Shown here: positions 23,397 to 34,183 of the stretch, piece by piece
Numbering within the stretch: the stretch's first letter is position 1
Layout: each line of letters begins with the position of its first letter
DNA from: Patella vulgata
Lineage: Eukaryota > Mollusca > Gastropoda > Patellidae
Length of the DNA: 64,000 nt
Direction: 5' to 3'
NCBI RefSeq assembly: GCF_932274485.2
Contig: NC_065879.2
Location: 60,347,459-60,411,458 of the forward strand
Position numbers and translations under genes: made by a program
Notes under the pieces: model-generated
Seen by the model: only the letters and a program-made list of their open reading frames with translations
Told to the model about the DNA's origin: nothing
Database searches by the model: none

Positions 23397-23895
23397 GTGC
23401 CTTCGTTGGAAATTTTACTTCTATAGATAAAGTCAGCAGAGTCATTTCACACAAACCCTCCATTCTTCCAAAGATACTTATAGTGAATTTAGACAAAGAC
23501 TTTAACCTTCTTTTGAAGTTTTCGAACGAGGAAACCCATGAACTCTTTGTATTTGGTCTTGTTTATCCAAATATAGTACAATATAAGTGATGGAAGACTC
23601 TAGCCATTATATATTTTTTATGGCCCGAATGCATAAAAGAAGATGAAGAAATTTGTTTTCTTCAATGTGTTAAGACTAATACCTGTAGTGTACTCTTTGC
23701 GGGAGCTGGTAGAAACATGTCAAGCTCATTATGATCGTCTACTATCCTATAATATTATAAATATTAAACCAAAATTCGCAGGGACGTATGTAATGAGAAC
23801 GGAAGAGAGACTTGAATATTATGGTCACAAAGTCATCCGCCAAGACATTTTCTCCATGAATGAAAACGCGCTGACTTTTTCCCGATTTTCTTTTT
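23397..23895 (+). pseudogene. Unrecognised degenerate coding-like stretch
   Basis: Just right of the inverted-repeat element, a frame from about 23402 to 23588 reads protein-like ('KPSILPKILIVNLDKD', 'ETHELFVFGLVYPNIVQYK') and stops. The same frame reopens at once ('WKTLAIIYFLWPECIKEDEE') to about 23732. An overlapping frame, 23643-23897, gives 'VVYSLRELVETCQAHYDRLL' and 'GTYVMRTEERLEYYGHKVIR'. I recognise no family. It could be a decayed transposon or gene fragment carrying a frameshift, or chance. Confidence 0.3.
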
Positions 23896-23899
23896 AAAT

Positions 23900-26800
23900 C
23901 GGCGATTTTTCGATGTTTTTGTTTTTGTAGTTCGGTACAATGGTAAGATTATGAAATGTGACCTCATTGAAGAGCAGCGGTGTATCTATTGCAATATATC
24001 CTGATACGTACTAATCAAACTAGACTCCCCCTCCCCCGACACACACACACATCACACACACATCACACACACACGAACACACACACACACACACAATACA
24101 AGACCAATCGTCAAAGTTGCTTAAATTTCTGGACACGCCCCTGACAAGTTGACGACTTTATTCGCCTAATCTACGTGTGAGCGTATAAAAATGTCCATGT
24201 GTGGATTTTTCAACGGTTGGCTTTTCCCCAGAGTATATTAGCCTACTAATCCCAAAATTAGCAGATTAAGCCCATTGACAAATTAATTAACGAAACGGTT
24301 TTTGTACAAAAACCTACCCTACTAATCCAGGAACACTATGATGCTATTAATCCAGAAGCCCATAGGCTGGTGTTACTACCTATTATCAAGAATGTATTGT
24401 TGTCTCTTCTGCTATAATGTATTATGACTCTTATGGCATAACTGTATTGTGTAAGGATACACTGTGGATATCTGATTCATAAGGAAGACAAAAATGTAAA
24501 AGCATCGAATGAACGCTAAAAAGCTTTGGTGTCACACGTCTAATGACGATTACTACTTCGATTATGGCATGTGGGTAGAATGAAGATACAACTATTCACA
24601 TGTCCTTCAAAAACAGTACACGTTCTTGCCTCAGTGCTGGTGTTTTATACATATAGGAATTATTCATGCTAGAATTAAGACTAAAATATTACTGGGAGGA
24701 ATCACTTCAGTGTGTAACTTCTAACCCCCATCTTCGATCTTTGCCTGGTCCCTTTGTGGATGCATTTGTAATATGTATAAACATTCCCATTGGTCAACCA
24801 ATTATGAACCCGTTTAGACCAAACAGGACGCCAACTGAGATGTCTAATACATGTTGAAGTTGGCATTTGATAACCAAGAATCGTCATGTGAAAGATCCAC
24901 TCACCGGTATCTCTTTTTGATAATGTGTGCTACCGAATTGTGGGATAGAGTAGCATTGCTGCAACACGTATAAAGTTATCTAACCATACTTGACACTTCC
25001 CGTACATTTACAATTTTCGCCAAACATTCTTCTACGATATTCATATTTGAAAATTAAAAAAGAAAACAGTAGTCAAAATATGTATTGATAAATAAAAATA
25101 CCTTACCTGAGATTAGTTTATGGATTAGGGGTTTGACTTTTGAAATCCAACTTAGGCTGTAAATAGCTATTATTCTAGACGGGTGTCATATATGAGATAG
25201 GGCTCACTTTTACTTCTAGAACGCCTGATGTCACTTTCAAAATGAATAATAATTTCTGCTGTTCATTTTTGTAGATGTTCTCCCTAGACCATAGCACATA
25301 CTTGTTATCCAAAATCTACAAGAGGTTTTTCAAACTCTCAAACTTCTTAATAAAACAAAGAGAACACAGTTGTGGCACAGTTAAATTAGCTGGCCCGTCT
25401 ACTATGATATTGTCGGACTTTATCTGTATGCGCCACCACTGAGATTGAAATCACTGCTGACTATATTTAGTTTTCTATTCATATTCAAACTAGACGGAAC
25501 CAAGGCGCCGAAATTAACGACGTCTCTTTGTTTTTATACTGGAGAGGTTTCTAGTCGGTATGTATGGAACATAGAACATCGAAATGTTTAAAGGGAGCAA
25601 TTAATTTTGGTGGAATCTTTCGCTCATCTGTTTGAGGTTTGGAGAATCAATTCGGATTACACCTGTCAATTCAGTCTGGACAAACCACAAAATTCTTTTT
25701 CATCGAACAATGAATGTTTGAAACCCGAGCGCGATTCAAAATGTCTAGATATCTCACTTTCTATTCCATATTGAGTTTGATTTAATCCGTCTTTATAATC
25801 CACAAGAGATCTCGGACAGCACTTAGAATAATCTGAGTGAGAATGTACTACAATGTCTATTTCATGTTGGAATCGAGTAATCTACACAATATACGCCTAC
25901 AAAATAATTGTCCTCTATATAATAAGTCTTATGGTATTATACATGTTTAACAAGATATTTTTAGCAAGTTCAGTGAACTCTTTAAACCCCTCAGGTAATA
26001 TTCCACGACTGAACTTGATATTTCTTATATTGTGTTGATTGTGTTATTTATTGTAATATATATAACCTGGCCACCATGTTGTTTATAATGGTTTATTACT
26101 CCAGATTCCAGAAGATAGTTGGTTCTAGTCTTCACTTCTATTATTGGTATGGCCACACACAGACGTTTGAGCAATTCGTCAGTGGAAGGGGTACTACATT
26201 TTTATTTTTGCACCAATAATTCTCGAGAACCGACATACTAACACAGGCAAATGGCAGATTGTACTTATGCTTTATAGAACTGTCGACATCACTTCATTAG
26301 TTTGTAGTTAAGGCGTCCCCTATATCGAGTCTTGCTGAATAAACCATAGGAGCTATATTGGCTGTAACTGACAATTTACTAATAATTATTATATCATTAT
26401 TATAACAATATTTATTTCTAAGCACACATGATTCTATTTAAATGATTTTCTCAACAGATGCTGATGTCTTTAAATTGCGATAGTTGGTTATACTCTTTGA
26501 TGTCTCCAGATAACAAATTTCAAAGTTTGGCACCTCTTAAGGAAAATAAAAATTCGCCCACCTGGTGTTGAAAGCGGGTAAGAGCTAGTCGGATGCTAAC
26601 GAAAACGTAAACCCTATTTCGTGTTATTACTGTTTCATCTGAACAACTGCATATTTTCACGTATTGTTAACTGATATAAGTTATAGTCGTCCTACCTGTC
26701 GGACTATTCTTATCGGTCCTCCGTATCTCATCTGTTGTTGACTGATTGGTCTCTTGGTCTTTCTTCAATTGAACTCGACCTTACGATTACAGCTTTATGA

Positions 26801-27734
26801 TTACGACGGTTACCTGTACTTCAATTGTTATGATTTATAGTTTTGTTGTTGAGTAAATTGAGATTTCTGTCGACGGTTGATTAAAAAGGAATGTAACTGT
26901 TGTTGTGTATGTCCTGGTATTACCATTATAAAGATCGATAAGCGTCTCAAATTACAAATTCTAATTAAACTTCTCTTCAACTCGTCATTAAATCTATTAC
27001 CAGGGGCTCCGCCATGATTTGTTTTCTTTATCTCAGGGAAATTTATGTTTTATGTAACAAGATCGTTTGACAAATGTTTAAAACGTTCTTGAAGTTATTG
27101 TCAGATGCATCGAATTTACCATCGTATACTTTTTTACATATAACAAGGCCACTGCTTATTCAAAAATTGAAAATGGTACTCTAAAACGTTCTTGGAATTG
27201 GGATCGTTGTCCAGGAGGTATTCATAATACACTTTCAGAAAATATAATACCAGTTTTAAATGATCTGGGAAGTTCACAAAGCTATCAAATTTAGAATTTG
27301 ATTTGAGTCATTTTGAACAATGGGTCAATATACGAAGTGACGAGGCTCGTTCACAACATTCATATCTAGTTTTAAGAACATCTGACATCACTTCTCATGT
27401 GTGTACTGAGTTCAAAAGCCGACCTTTGTAAACTTAAATTATACATATATAGATGAATCATGATCATGGAGCCATTACTATTTTTTGTCCATCCGGCAGG
27501 CGCCGTTCCTGATAACAGAAAACCAGTTTTGCGGTTTAGCTTGGTACCCGGTTTGTCTCATTACCCCGTGTATGAGACTCAAGAGCTAAAGTTTCAGATT
27601 TATATGATTCTCTGATTTCATAATAAAACCTGCGAACTGGGTTATCATGTCAACTGAATTATCATTCTTCTTCATTATTTTTATTCTGCTTATGAAACAC
27701 TCTGCAACAATCCAACTGTTTATTATAAAGTGTA
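23900..27734. other. Unassigned non-coding DNA
   Basis: No supported gene in about 3.8 kb. A CA-rich microsatellite lies at 24037-24098. Open frames at 24666-24857 and 25853-26038 look like chance. Confidence 0.4.
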
Positions 27735-27957
27735 GAGAGAGAGAGAGAAATGGGGTTTAACGTCCGCTCAACACAAACTAGGTCATTTCGGGACCAACAC
27801 ATGGTTCAATATTATTTCAAAAATTTGCTTGCGCGTACGGGTCTTTAGCAGTGGGAGGAAACCGGAGGACCAGGAGAAAACCCACGAGGTTGGACAGGCG
27901 ACCCTACTCCTTGTCACGTACAACCGGGAAATCGAAACCCAGCCAGTTGATTCAATG
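27735..27957 (-). mobile_element. SINE-A, 5'-truncated copy
   Basis: Tail, central domain and B-box region are present. The A-box head is missing, as expected from incomplete reverse transcription. Imperfect flanking copies of 'TTATAAAGTGTA' and 'TTATGAAGTGTA' look like a decayed target duplication. Confidence 0.8.
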
Positions 27958-28080
27958 AATTATGAAGTGTAAATCTTTGGTTTGGTGTTGTATTTCTTAT
28001 GTATTGTATACTATATACGCCCACCATTTTACTTCAAAAATGTCCATTTAGATCGTCGTGTTTCTAGATGCAGCGCGAGA

Positions 28081-28142
28081 GTCGCCGTTAAGCCAGCACG
28101 ACGAAACGAAAAGGGCGACGATCGTACTGGCTTAACGGCGAC
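28081..28142. repeat. 16-bp perfect inverted repeat (hairpin)
   Basis: GTCGCCGTTAAGCCAG at 28081-28096 is mirrored by CTGGCTTAACGGCGAC at 28127-28142 around a 30-nt loop. It stands out as a GC-rich island in AT-rich DNA. It could be the core of a small foldback element. Confidence 0.6.
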
Positions 28143-28329
28143 CCGCCACTCTCACAACACGGAAGTTAAAAGTTAGTTACATGCGCAATGGCTGCATTCA
28201 TATTTTACTTCTTGTTAGAAAATCAGAATGGAGGAGATTTTGGATGAGTTTTGGCTTTCAATCGTGGTAAATGAAGATTTTGAGTGACAATAGGGTAAAT
28301 CAAAATGTATTGTGTTATAGACACTTGTA

Positions 28330-28560
28330 CTTTCAAAAACATGGGCCCGATTCCTAGAAAATTCTTAAGCACGTTCTTGTACTTAGATTTAAGTAGACTT
28401 TGCATTTAAGTAAACTTACCTTATTTTGTGTTCCCAGAAAATTCTTAAAAACGTTCTTGTGCTTAGATTTTAAGTAGACTTCATTGTAAGCACAAGAACG
28501 TTATTATGCGTTCCAAGAAAAAACTTAAGCACAACTTCGTTCTTAAACATAATCAATCTA
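28330..28560. repeat. Repeat with 'ACGTTCTTGTGCTTA' motifs and hairpin
   Basis: Two direct copies of a ~110-bp unit ('AGAAAATTCTTAA.AACGTTCT') are followed by an inverted one. AACGTTCTTGTGCTTA at 28450-28465 pairs perfectly with TAAGCACAAGAACGTT at 28487-28502. The 'GGGCCCGATTCCTAGAAAAT' start looks like a DNA-transposon end, but I cannot name the family. Confidence 0.5.
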
Positions 28561-29149
28561 AGCACAAGTCCCAAGCAAGGTATACGGCTTGCTTACCAAC
28601 CTTAAGTCTGTTTCTGCTTCAAAAAGATGGCTGACCGTAGAGTTATTCGACGGCATTTTCGACACCAAAGAGACAATTACAAGACAGAGAAAATCCTTCT
28701 CCAGAAGAAATTTCAAATTAAGAATGCTATAGAAAATTTCGCTTCTAGGCCTACCCTGAAACCATTTTATTTATTTGCCAATTAGTAAACAATAGGCTAC
28801 AAACACACTGGTTATTTTAATACCAGGCACTCTCACAATTATTCAGTTATTTTGTATGTGTCTGCGTTTTTTATCTTGTGGCACATTTTATATGTGAATA
28901 GGTGACATGTCAAATGCATCTAAATGAACCATTATATATACATATATATAATGTCAATGAAGCAGACGACAAATTTAAGACGTAATTCGCATACCAAAGT
29001 TGTTTTTATGACGTTAAAGAGCATCGTAGTCTCAGTTTATGGTAAACTTTACCAGTCACTAAAAAATGTTCCGAGCCAATCCGGATATCCATTCCAATCG
29101 CGATACGGGGCTTGAAATATCCGATTGGGTCTTCTTGTAGTGGAATGGG

Positions 29150-30140
29150 GTTTAACTTCTTACCAACACAATACTTTGGTCATTTTCATACATGGATTTT
29201 TGTACGTCCACATTCATCTTGAAACTTTGCATACTTATTCCTTCTGTCCTAAGGAACATCTCTATTGTTTGTGGTGAATGCCAAAACCCCCAGGGGCAGA
29301 GCCACGCCCATTTTCTTTTTGTGTGTCTATGTGTCACTTTCAGGTCGCAATCCTTAATCGATCGTCTTGATAACTTTGCATACTTATTCCTTATACCCTA
29401 AGGCTGACCTATTATTTTTTGTGCATGCCCGACCCCCTGGGACAGAGCCACGCCCAATCTTTGTGTGTGTCTTGTGTTTCACCTACAACCCGCAATTCTT
29501 AACAGATCCTTTTGATACTTTGAATACCTATTCCTTATAACGTAAGTATGGCCCCTATTGTTGTTGCTGATTGTCCGATCCCCAGGGGCAGAGCCACGCC
29601 CAAATTTTGTGTTTATTGCTTACAGGCCGTATTCCTTATAGCCTAAGGGTGGCAACTATTGATTTTGGTTGATGCCCCGACCCCCAGGGTCAGAGCAACG
29701 CCCAATTTTTGCCTTTAGTGCCCGAAGGCCACAATTTTGAATGGATTATCTTAGAACTTGATATACTTATTCCTTATACCCTGAGGACGGCAACTATTGA
29801 TGTTGTAGCACTATACCAGCGCCCTATCGGCGGTGCCACACTCACATTTTGTTGATAGTTCGTCTGTAAATGATATAAATGTTGCAATTATTAACAGATT
29901 TGGATCCAATTCGGAATGATCCAGCATAGTGTTGTACCTATATACATTGGTCCATGTCCAACCCCAGGGGCCGAGCCACGCCCAATTTTTGTGTTTTTGT
30001 CTACAGGCTGGAATTCTAAATGGATGATCTTGGAACTTGGCATATTTATTCCTTATACTGTAATGATGGCAACTATTTATCTTGGTGCATGTCCCGACCC
30101 CCAGGGATGTGGTATCGCACCCACTTTTTTGTTAGTTTTT
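29150..30140. repeat. ~140-bp tandem array
   Basis: About seven degenerate units, each containing a form of 'CCCCAGGGGCAGAGCCACGC' followed by 'CCAATTTTTGTG' and a 'TACTTATTCCTTATACC' segment. The spacing is mostly 138-147 bp, with one shorter unit. Such cores occur inside pearl-like elements. Open frames across it are not genes. Confidence 0.75.
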
Positions 30141-30734
30141 ATCTGTGAATACTCAACAGGTTGCAATAATTTCATTAAAAAGGTTACTTGTGCAATGCGA
30201 GGAGGGCACTGTTGCCAGAACTGTGGTATTTCCGCCTACTCTTAATCAAATACAGACTGCAGGTGTGTACATCGGCGAACTTCAGTATTTCCTAGCATCA
30301 AAACGACTATAGGCAAACTTCTCTTCTCACAGACGCTAACCACAAAATATAAAACAAAGAGTATACAATGATGGAATAGTGACTGGTGTTTAATATGGCA
30401 CAAAATGATATCTATTTCAACCTCAGTCCATCAACTCAATCATAGTAATTATAATAAAATGTTATGAATGGCTACTATATGGTCTTAAAATCTTCCACTT
30501 AGTTTTTTATACAATAAAGACACCAACACAATTTTTGACCATGAAATGAGAAAATATTTACTGAAGGTCGTGAACCCTAGATGGGCGGCCTTCAACGTGG
30601 TAAACTTTATTAGTACAGTTTAAACGTGTACCTTTAATATTAACAGAACACAAATTTTTAGGGGAATGAATCATTGGTTTTATTATACAAAATCAGTGAT
30701 TGGTTACCATAAAATTTATGTCACAATCCTGAAG
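30141..30734. other. Unassigned DNA
   Basis: No gene or recognisable repeat between the tandem array and the SINE-A copy. Confidence 0.4.
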
Positions 30735-30954
30735 GGGGGTTGGGTGGTCAAATGACATATAAGGTATGTCATTGAGTCAACTTGCGTGGTTTCGAATCCC
30801 CTGTTGTACGTGACAAACCTCGAGGGTTTTCTCCGGGTCCTCCGGTTTCCTCCCACTGCTAAAGACCCATACGCGCAAGCGAATTATTAAAAAAGAAATT
30901 GAACCATGTGTTAGTCCCGAAATGACCCAGTTTGTGTCGAGTGGACGTTAAACC

Positions 30955-30956
<2 letters not shown>
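30735..30956 (+). mobile_element. SINE-A copy
   Basis: Plus-oriented: 'GGGGGGTTGGGTGGTCAAATG' head region (A box degraded), B box 'GTGGTTTCGAATCCCC', central domain 'TTTTCTCCGGGTCCTCCGG' and tail 'GGACGTTAAACCCAATCTCT', running into a (CT)n then (CA)n microsatellite at 30957-31024. Confidence 0.85.
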
Positions 30957-30999
<43 letters not shown>

Positions 31000-31024
31000 C
31001 CACACACACACACACACACACACA

Positions 31025-31679
31025 ATCTTAAAGATTTCTACGAGATTTCACAATAAAAAGGCGTGATAAAAGAAATAGAAAAAGCTGTAAATCAATAACA
31101 AATACCGACAGCACCAGGGGCTCGGAGAGTGTTAGTATTGTTAAAGCACTCTAGCAAAGAATTCCGTGAAACAATGAAAAAACAAATGACGTATAGGGAT
31201 CAATTAATTAACAGTCAAAAAGATGCTTGACCACTTCAGTACAGTGTCGTTTGAATTTGAGTTACAGAATAACCACTAACAGTTTACAGACTTGGGGAAA
31301 TGGACATGTGTTTGATCAGCGATTAGATCTTTAGATACATATGAGATCTTTATGTACTATATTTCTTTGTAGGTAAACCTGTAATTCAAGTTTATCGTTA
31401 ATTATATTATATAACAGACATTTTGAAGAAGATCTAGTTATACTATTATATGATTGTAGCTGGCAATCTTTAATTCGCTGAACAAACTCTGAAAGAAATG
31501 CACGTTCGTTTATAACAGACTGTTATTGCTACACAGTTCCAAATCCATTACTAAATAATAGAGATTTTACATAACTTATCTAAGGATGGTAGCATTTAGC
31601 ACTATCTAAAGCTCTATACATATCATAGTAACAATTACTTAAAACACTATTATTACTTTTAATTATGTTTAACCAGTAC
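31025..31679. other. Unassigned DNA left of the Polinton fossil
   Basis: No gene, terminal inverted repeat or other Polinton part recognised here. Confidence 0.4.
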
Positions 31680-32030
31680 TTAATTATTAATATATTCCTG
31701 TATACTAAGAGGACATCTACCAAATTCAAAGACTCGATCCCGTGGATCGTCCATCAAACTGCCTAGCACGCTATCGATGTCTTGTAGTTTCGGCTCGTCC
31801 ACCCAGAGGTAGTGATTGTAATCGTCGACGGGATGTGAGGGTAGGCCCGTTATGGAAGACACGCCCAGCTCCAGAAACGAGTGGTATCTCTGACTTGGGT
31901 GATCGTACTTGCAGCCGATACACTCCTTGCGTTGCTTTTCCTCTATGATGGGTAGGTAACACTTGAAGACCCGAAAGTTGAGCCATCGCCTTCTTAGTTT
32001 CTCGATCATATCCGTATTTTCTGCCGGTTC
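31680..32030 (-). pseudogene. Small Polinton ORF with CxxC..HPSQ motif (fossil)
   Basis: Contains 'RRRWLNFRVFKCYLPIIEE' and 'ECIGCKYDHPSQRYHSFLE'. A Cys-x2-Cys followed by 'HPSQ..H' is, from memory, a conserved small reading frame beside the polymerase in invertebrate Polintons. Its function is unknown. The Cys/His spacing suggests metal binding. It is continuous with the end of the polymerase frame in this copy. Confidence 0.55.
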
Positions 32031-32072
32031 GTCATCTTCTCTGTTCGTTCGCCACCGTCCTGAGACACGAAA

Positions 32073-32432
32073 GTCAGTATCCGTAGGGGTACGTGTTGAT
32101 CGGTTGGCCATCATTATTGAATTGAACGAAACGCTTGTCGTACACGATTTTATACATTTTGTTCTCGGGGCGTGTCCAGATCTGGAAATCTTGAACGGAT
32201 TGGAGATGACAAGAGGTTCGTTTTGATTAACGTGTCGTACGTTCTCCTTCATGTCAGTATCCGTAGGGGTACGTGTTGATCGGTTGGCCATCATTATTGA
32301 ATTGAACGAAACGCTTGTCGTACACGATTTTATACATTTTGTTCTCGGGGCGTGTCCAGATCTGGAAATTTTGAACGGATTGGAGATGACAAGAGGTTCG
32401 TTTTGATTAACGTGTCGTACGTTCTCCTTCAT
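32073..32432. repeat. 180-bp direct tandem repeat
   Basis: 32073-32252 and 32253-32432 are direct copies that appear to differ at only one position. They lie in the 3' part of the Polinton polymerase region. The near-identity shows the duplication is much younger than the element. Confidence 0.85.
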
Positions 32433-32773
32433 GGTGGCGTAATTTAATTGTCGCCAGGTACGATAATTAAGGGTGAATCCCCGGACTTTGCAGATAGTTT
32501 TTCCATCGCTTTGCCTGTACGCGTAATTCTTCGGACCCCGCAAACAAATTCTCGAATGGTGACATTCTCGGGTAGCTCGTTCTTCCACTGGCCCAAACTA
32601 GAACCTTCTGGGGGTATTAGTATTTGTAAATGACAGTGTCCGTGTCAAAATTATATACACGCTCACGCTCACGCAACTTTTCTACGACGGAATAGAGTGT
32701 CAAGCGGGCACGGGCCCCGCCTTTCATTTGATGGGACTTTTTTCCAGGAAATAATCTAAATCCGGCAAACTAA

Positions 32774-34183
32774 AGCCAGGCTGACACTTGCACGACTTTT
32801 GGCCACGATTTTGTCGTGGCAAGTCGTGCCATTTTGGGGCACGAACTGGGAGGCTCCCGCACTGTTCACGACTAGTTCACGCATAGTTCACGACGAGTTC
32901 ACGAATGCGTGCCCATCAGTGTCCACATTGACACGAACTGGCACGACGAGTTCACGCATACTTTGCGCATTGTTTACGCACTTCCCGCATTGGCACGACG
33001 AGTTTGCGCAATTCGGACGGTGTCGTGCCGACTTGGGCACGCCATATGAAAAGGGGGCCTCCCCAACCCCTGGTCATTTTTGGATTGGTTGTGGAAGAGA
33101 CAACATGCTGAATGTCAGAGACACAATCACTGCAGGGAAGAGAAGATGCCTATACCTGGTAGCTGCTCTAGCCATTGTTCAAGAGCAGCAGAAAAGGCTG
33201 GAAGAGGCAGAAGAGCAAGAAAAGGCAACCTCACCTCGAAGACACAAAGGAAAGTGTGGGTCAGGGAATGGTTGACCAGAAGGCAAGAGTTTGGACAATA
33301 TGACAGTTTACTGACTGAACTCCACAAGGAAGATCAAAGAGGCTACACAAATTACTTCAGAATCACACCTGACCTGTTCCAAGAGATGGTTGAGAAGTTA
33401 ACCCCTCGCCTCCAGAAGCAGTCCACCTTCATGAGGGAACCGCTTCAATTTGGACTCAAGCTAGCTGTCGCCCTCCGCTTCCTAGCCACTGGAAATTCCT
33501 ATCTAAGTCTGCAGTACAGCTTCAGGGTTGAAGCAAGTACCATCTGCAAGTTCATACCCGAGGTGTGTAAAGCCATCATCGCGGTCTACAAGGACAAAGT
33601 GATGCGCTGCCCCAAAACTGAACAGTAGTGGAAGGAAGTTACCGCCAGATTCAGGTCCAGATGGAACTACCACAACTGTCTGGGGGGCTGTGGACGGCAA
33701 GCACATCGCCATGAAGAAGCCACCCAATGCTGGCTCTTACTACTACAACTACAAGGGCTTCCACAGCATTGTTCTGATGGCAGTGGCAGATGCTACCTAC
33801 AAGTTCCCCTATGTGGATGCTGGGGCAGAGGGTGGTGCGTCGGATGGAGGAACATGGAGTAACTGTTCCCTGCATGATGCTGTAAAAGAGAATAGAGCTG
33901 GAGTGCCTCTACCAGAACCACTCCCTAATTATGACCACGCACTGGCACGCACCCTCCCGCATCGTCCCGACGAGTTCACGAACAGTTTGCGCATAGTTCA
34001 CGACCCGCTCGCTAAATTTTGTCGTGACCAAAATTTTGAACATTTCAAAATTCTCGTCCCGACATGGCACGCAATCACGACGGGTTTACGCACACTTCAC
34101 GCCAGTTTACGACTATTTGGGCACTTGCACGACTCGAGTCGTGCCAATGCGTGCCACGGAATCGTGCAAGTGTCAGCCTTGCT
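32774..34183 (+). mobile_element. PIF/Harbinger transposon inserted in the Polinton
   Basis: 1410 bp with 22-bp terminal inverted repeats (shared AGGCTGACACTTGCACGA, one mismatch over the 22 bp) and a TAA target duplication (32771-32773 and 34184-34186), the family signature. Subterminal arrays of 'GTTCACGACGAGTTCACG'-like units occupy about 32830-33020 and 33930-34120. They may be transposase-binding repeats. In the middle is a broken HARBI1-type transposase. Confidence 0.9.
33080..33890 (+). pseudogene. Harbinger (DDE_Tnp_4, HARBI1-like) transposase, truncated
   Basis: The N-terminal half (33080-33628) shows 'YTNYFRITPDLFQEMVEKLT', 'LKLAVALRFLATGNSYLSLQ' and 'STICKFIPEVCKAI', the helical region of HARBI1-like proteins. 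A TAG at 33626-33628 interrupts it. The catalytic half follows with 'GAVDGKHIAMKKP' (first Asp) and 'FPYVDAGAEG' (second Asp). A run of six G at 33682-33687 shifts the frame by one relative to the expected 'NCLGAVDGKH'. The frame then runs into the right subterminal array before the catalytic Glu, so the enzyme is both truncated and broken. The start at 33080 is uncertain; homology is convincing only from about residue 50. Confidence 0.85.

Noticed and set aside
24037-24098. Possible CRISPR-like or satellite array
   Set aside because: It is a plain CA microsatellite; no regular repeat-spacer structure occurs anywhere in the window.
28627-28785. Short frame starting MADRRVIRRHFRRQRDN
   Set aside because: Basic and perhaps transposon-related, but only about 50 codons with no recognised domain.
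29916-30245. 109-codon open frame
   Set aside because: Lies mostly in the ~140-bp tandem array; the repeated text is not a protein family.
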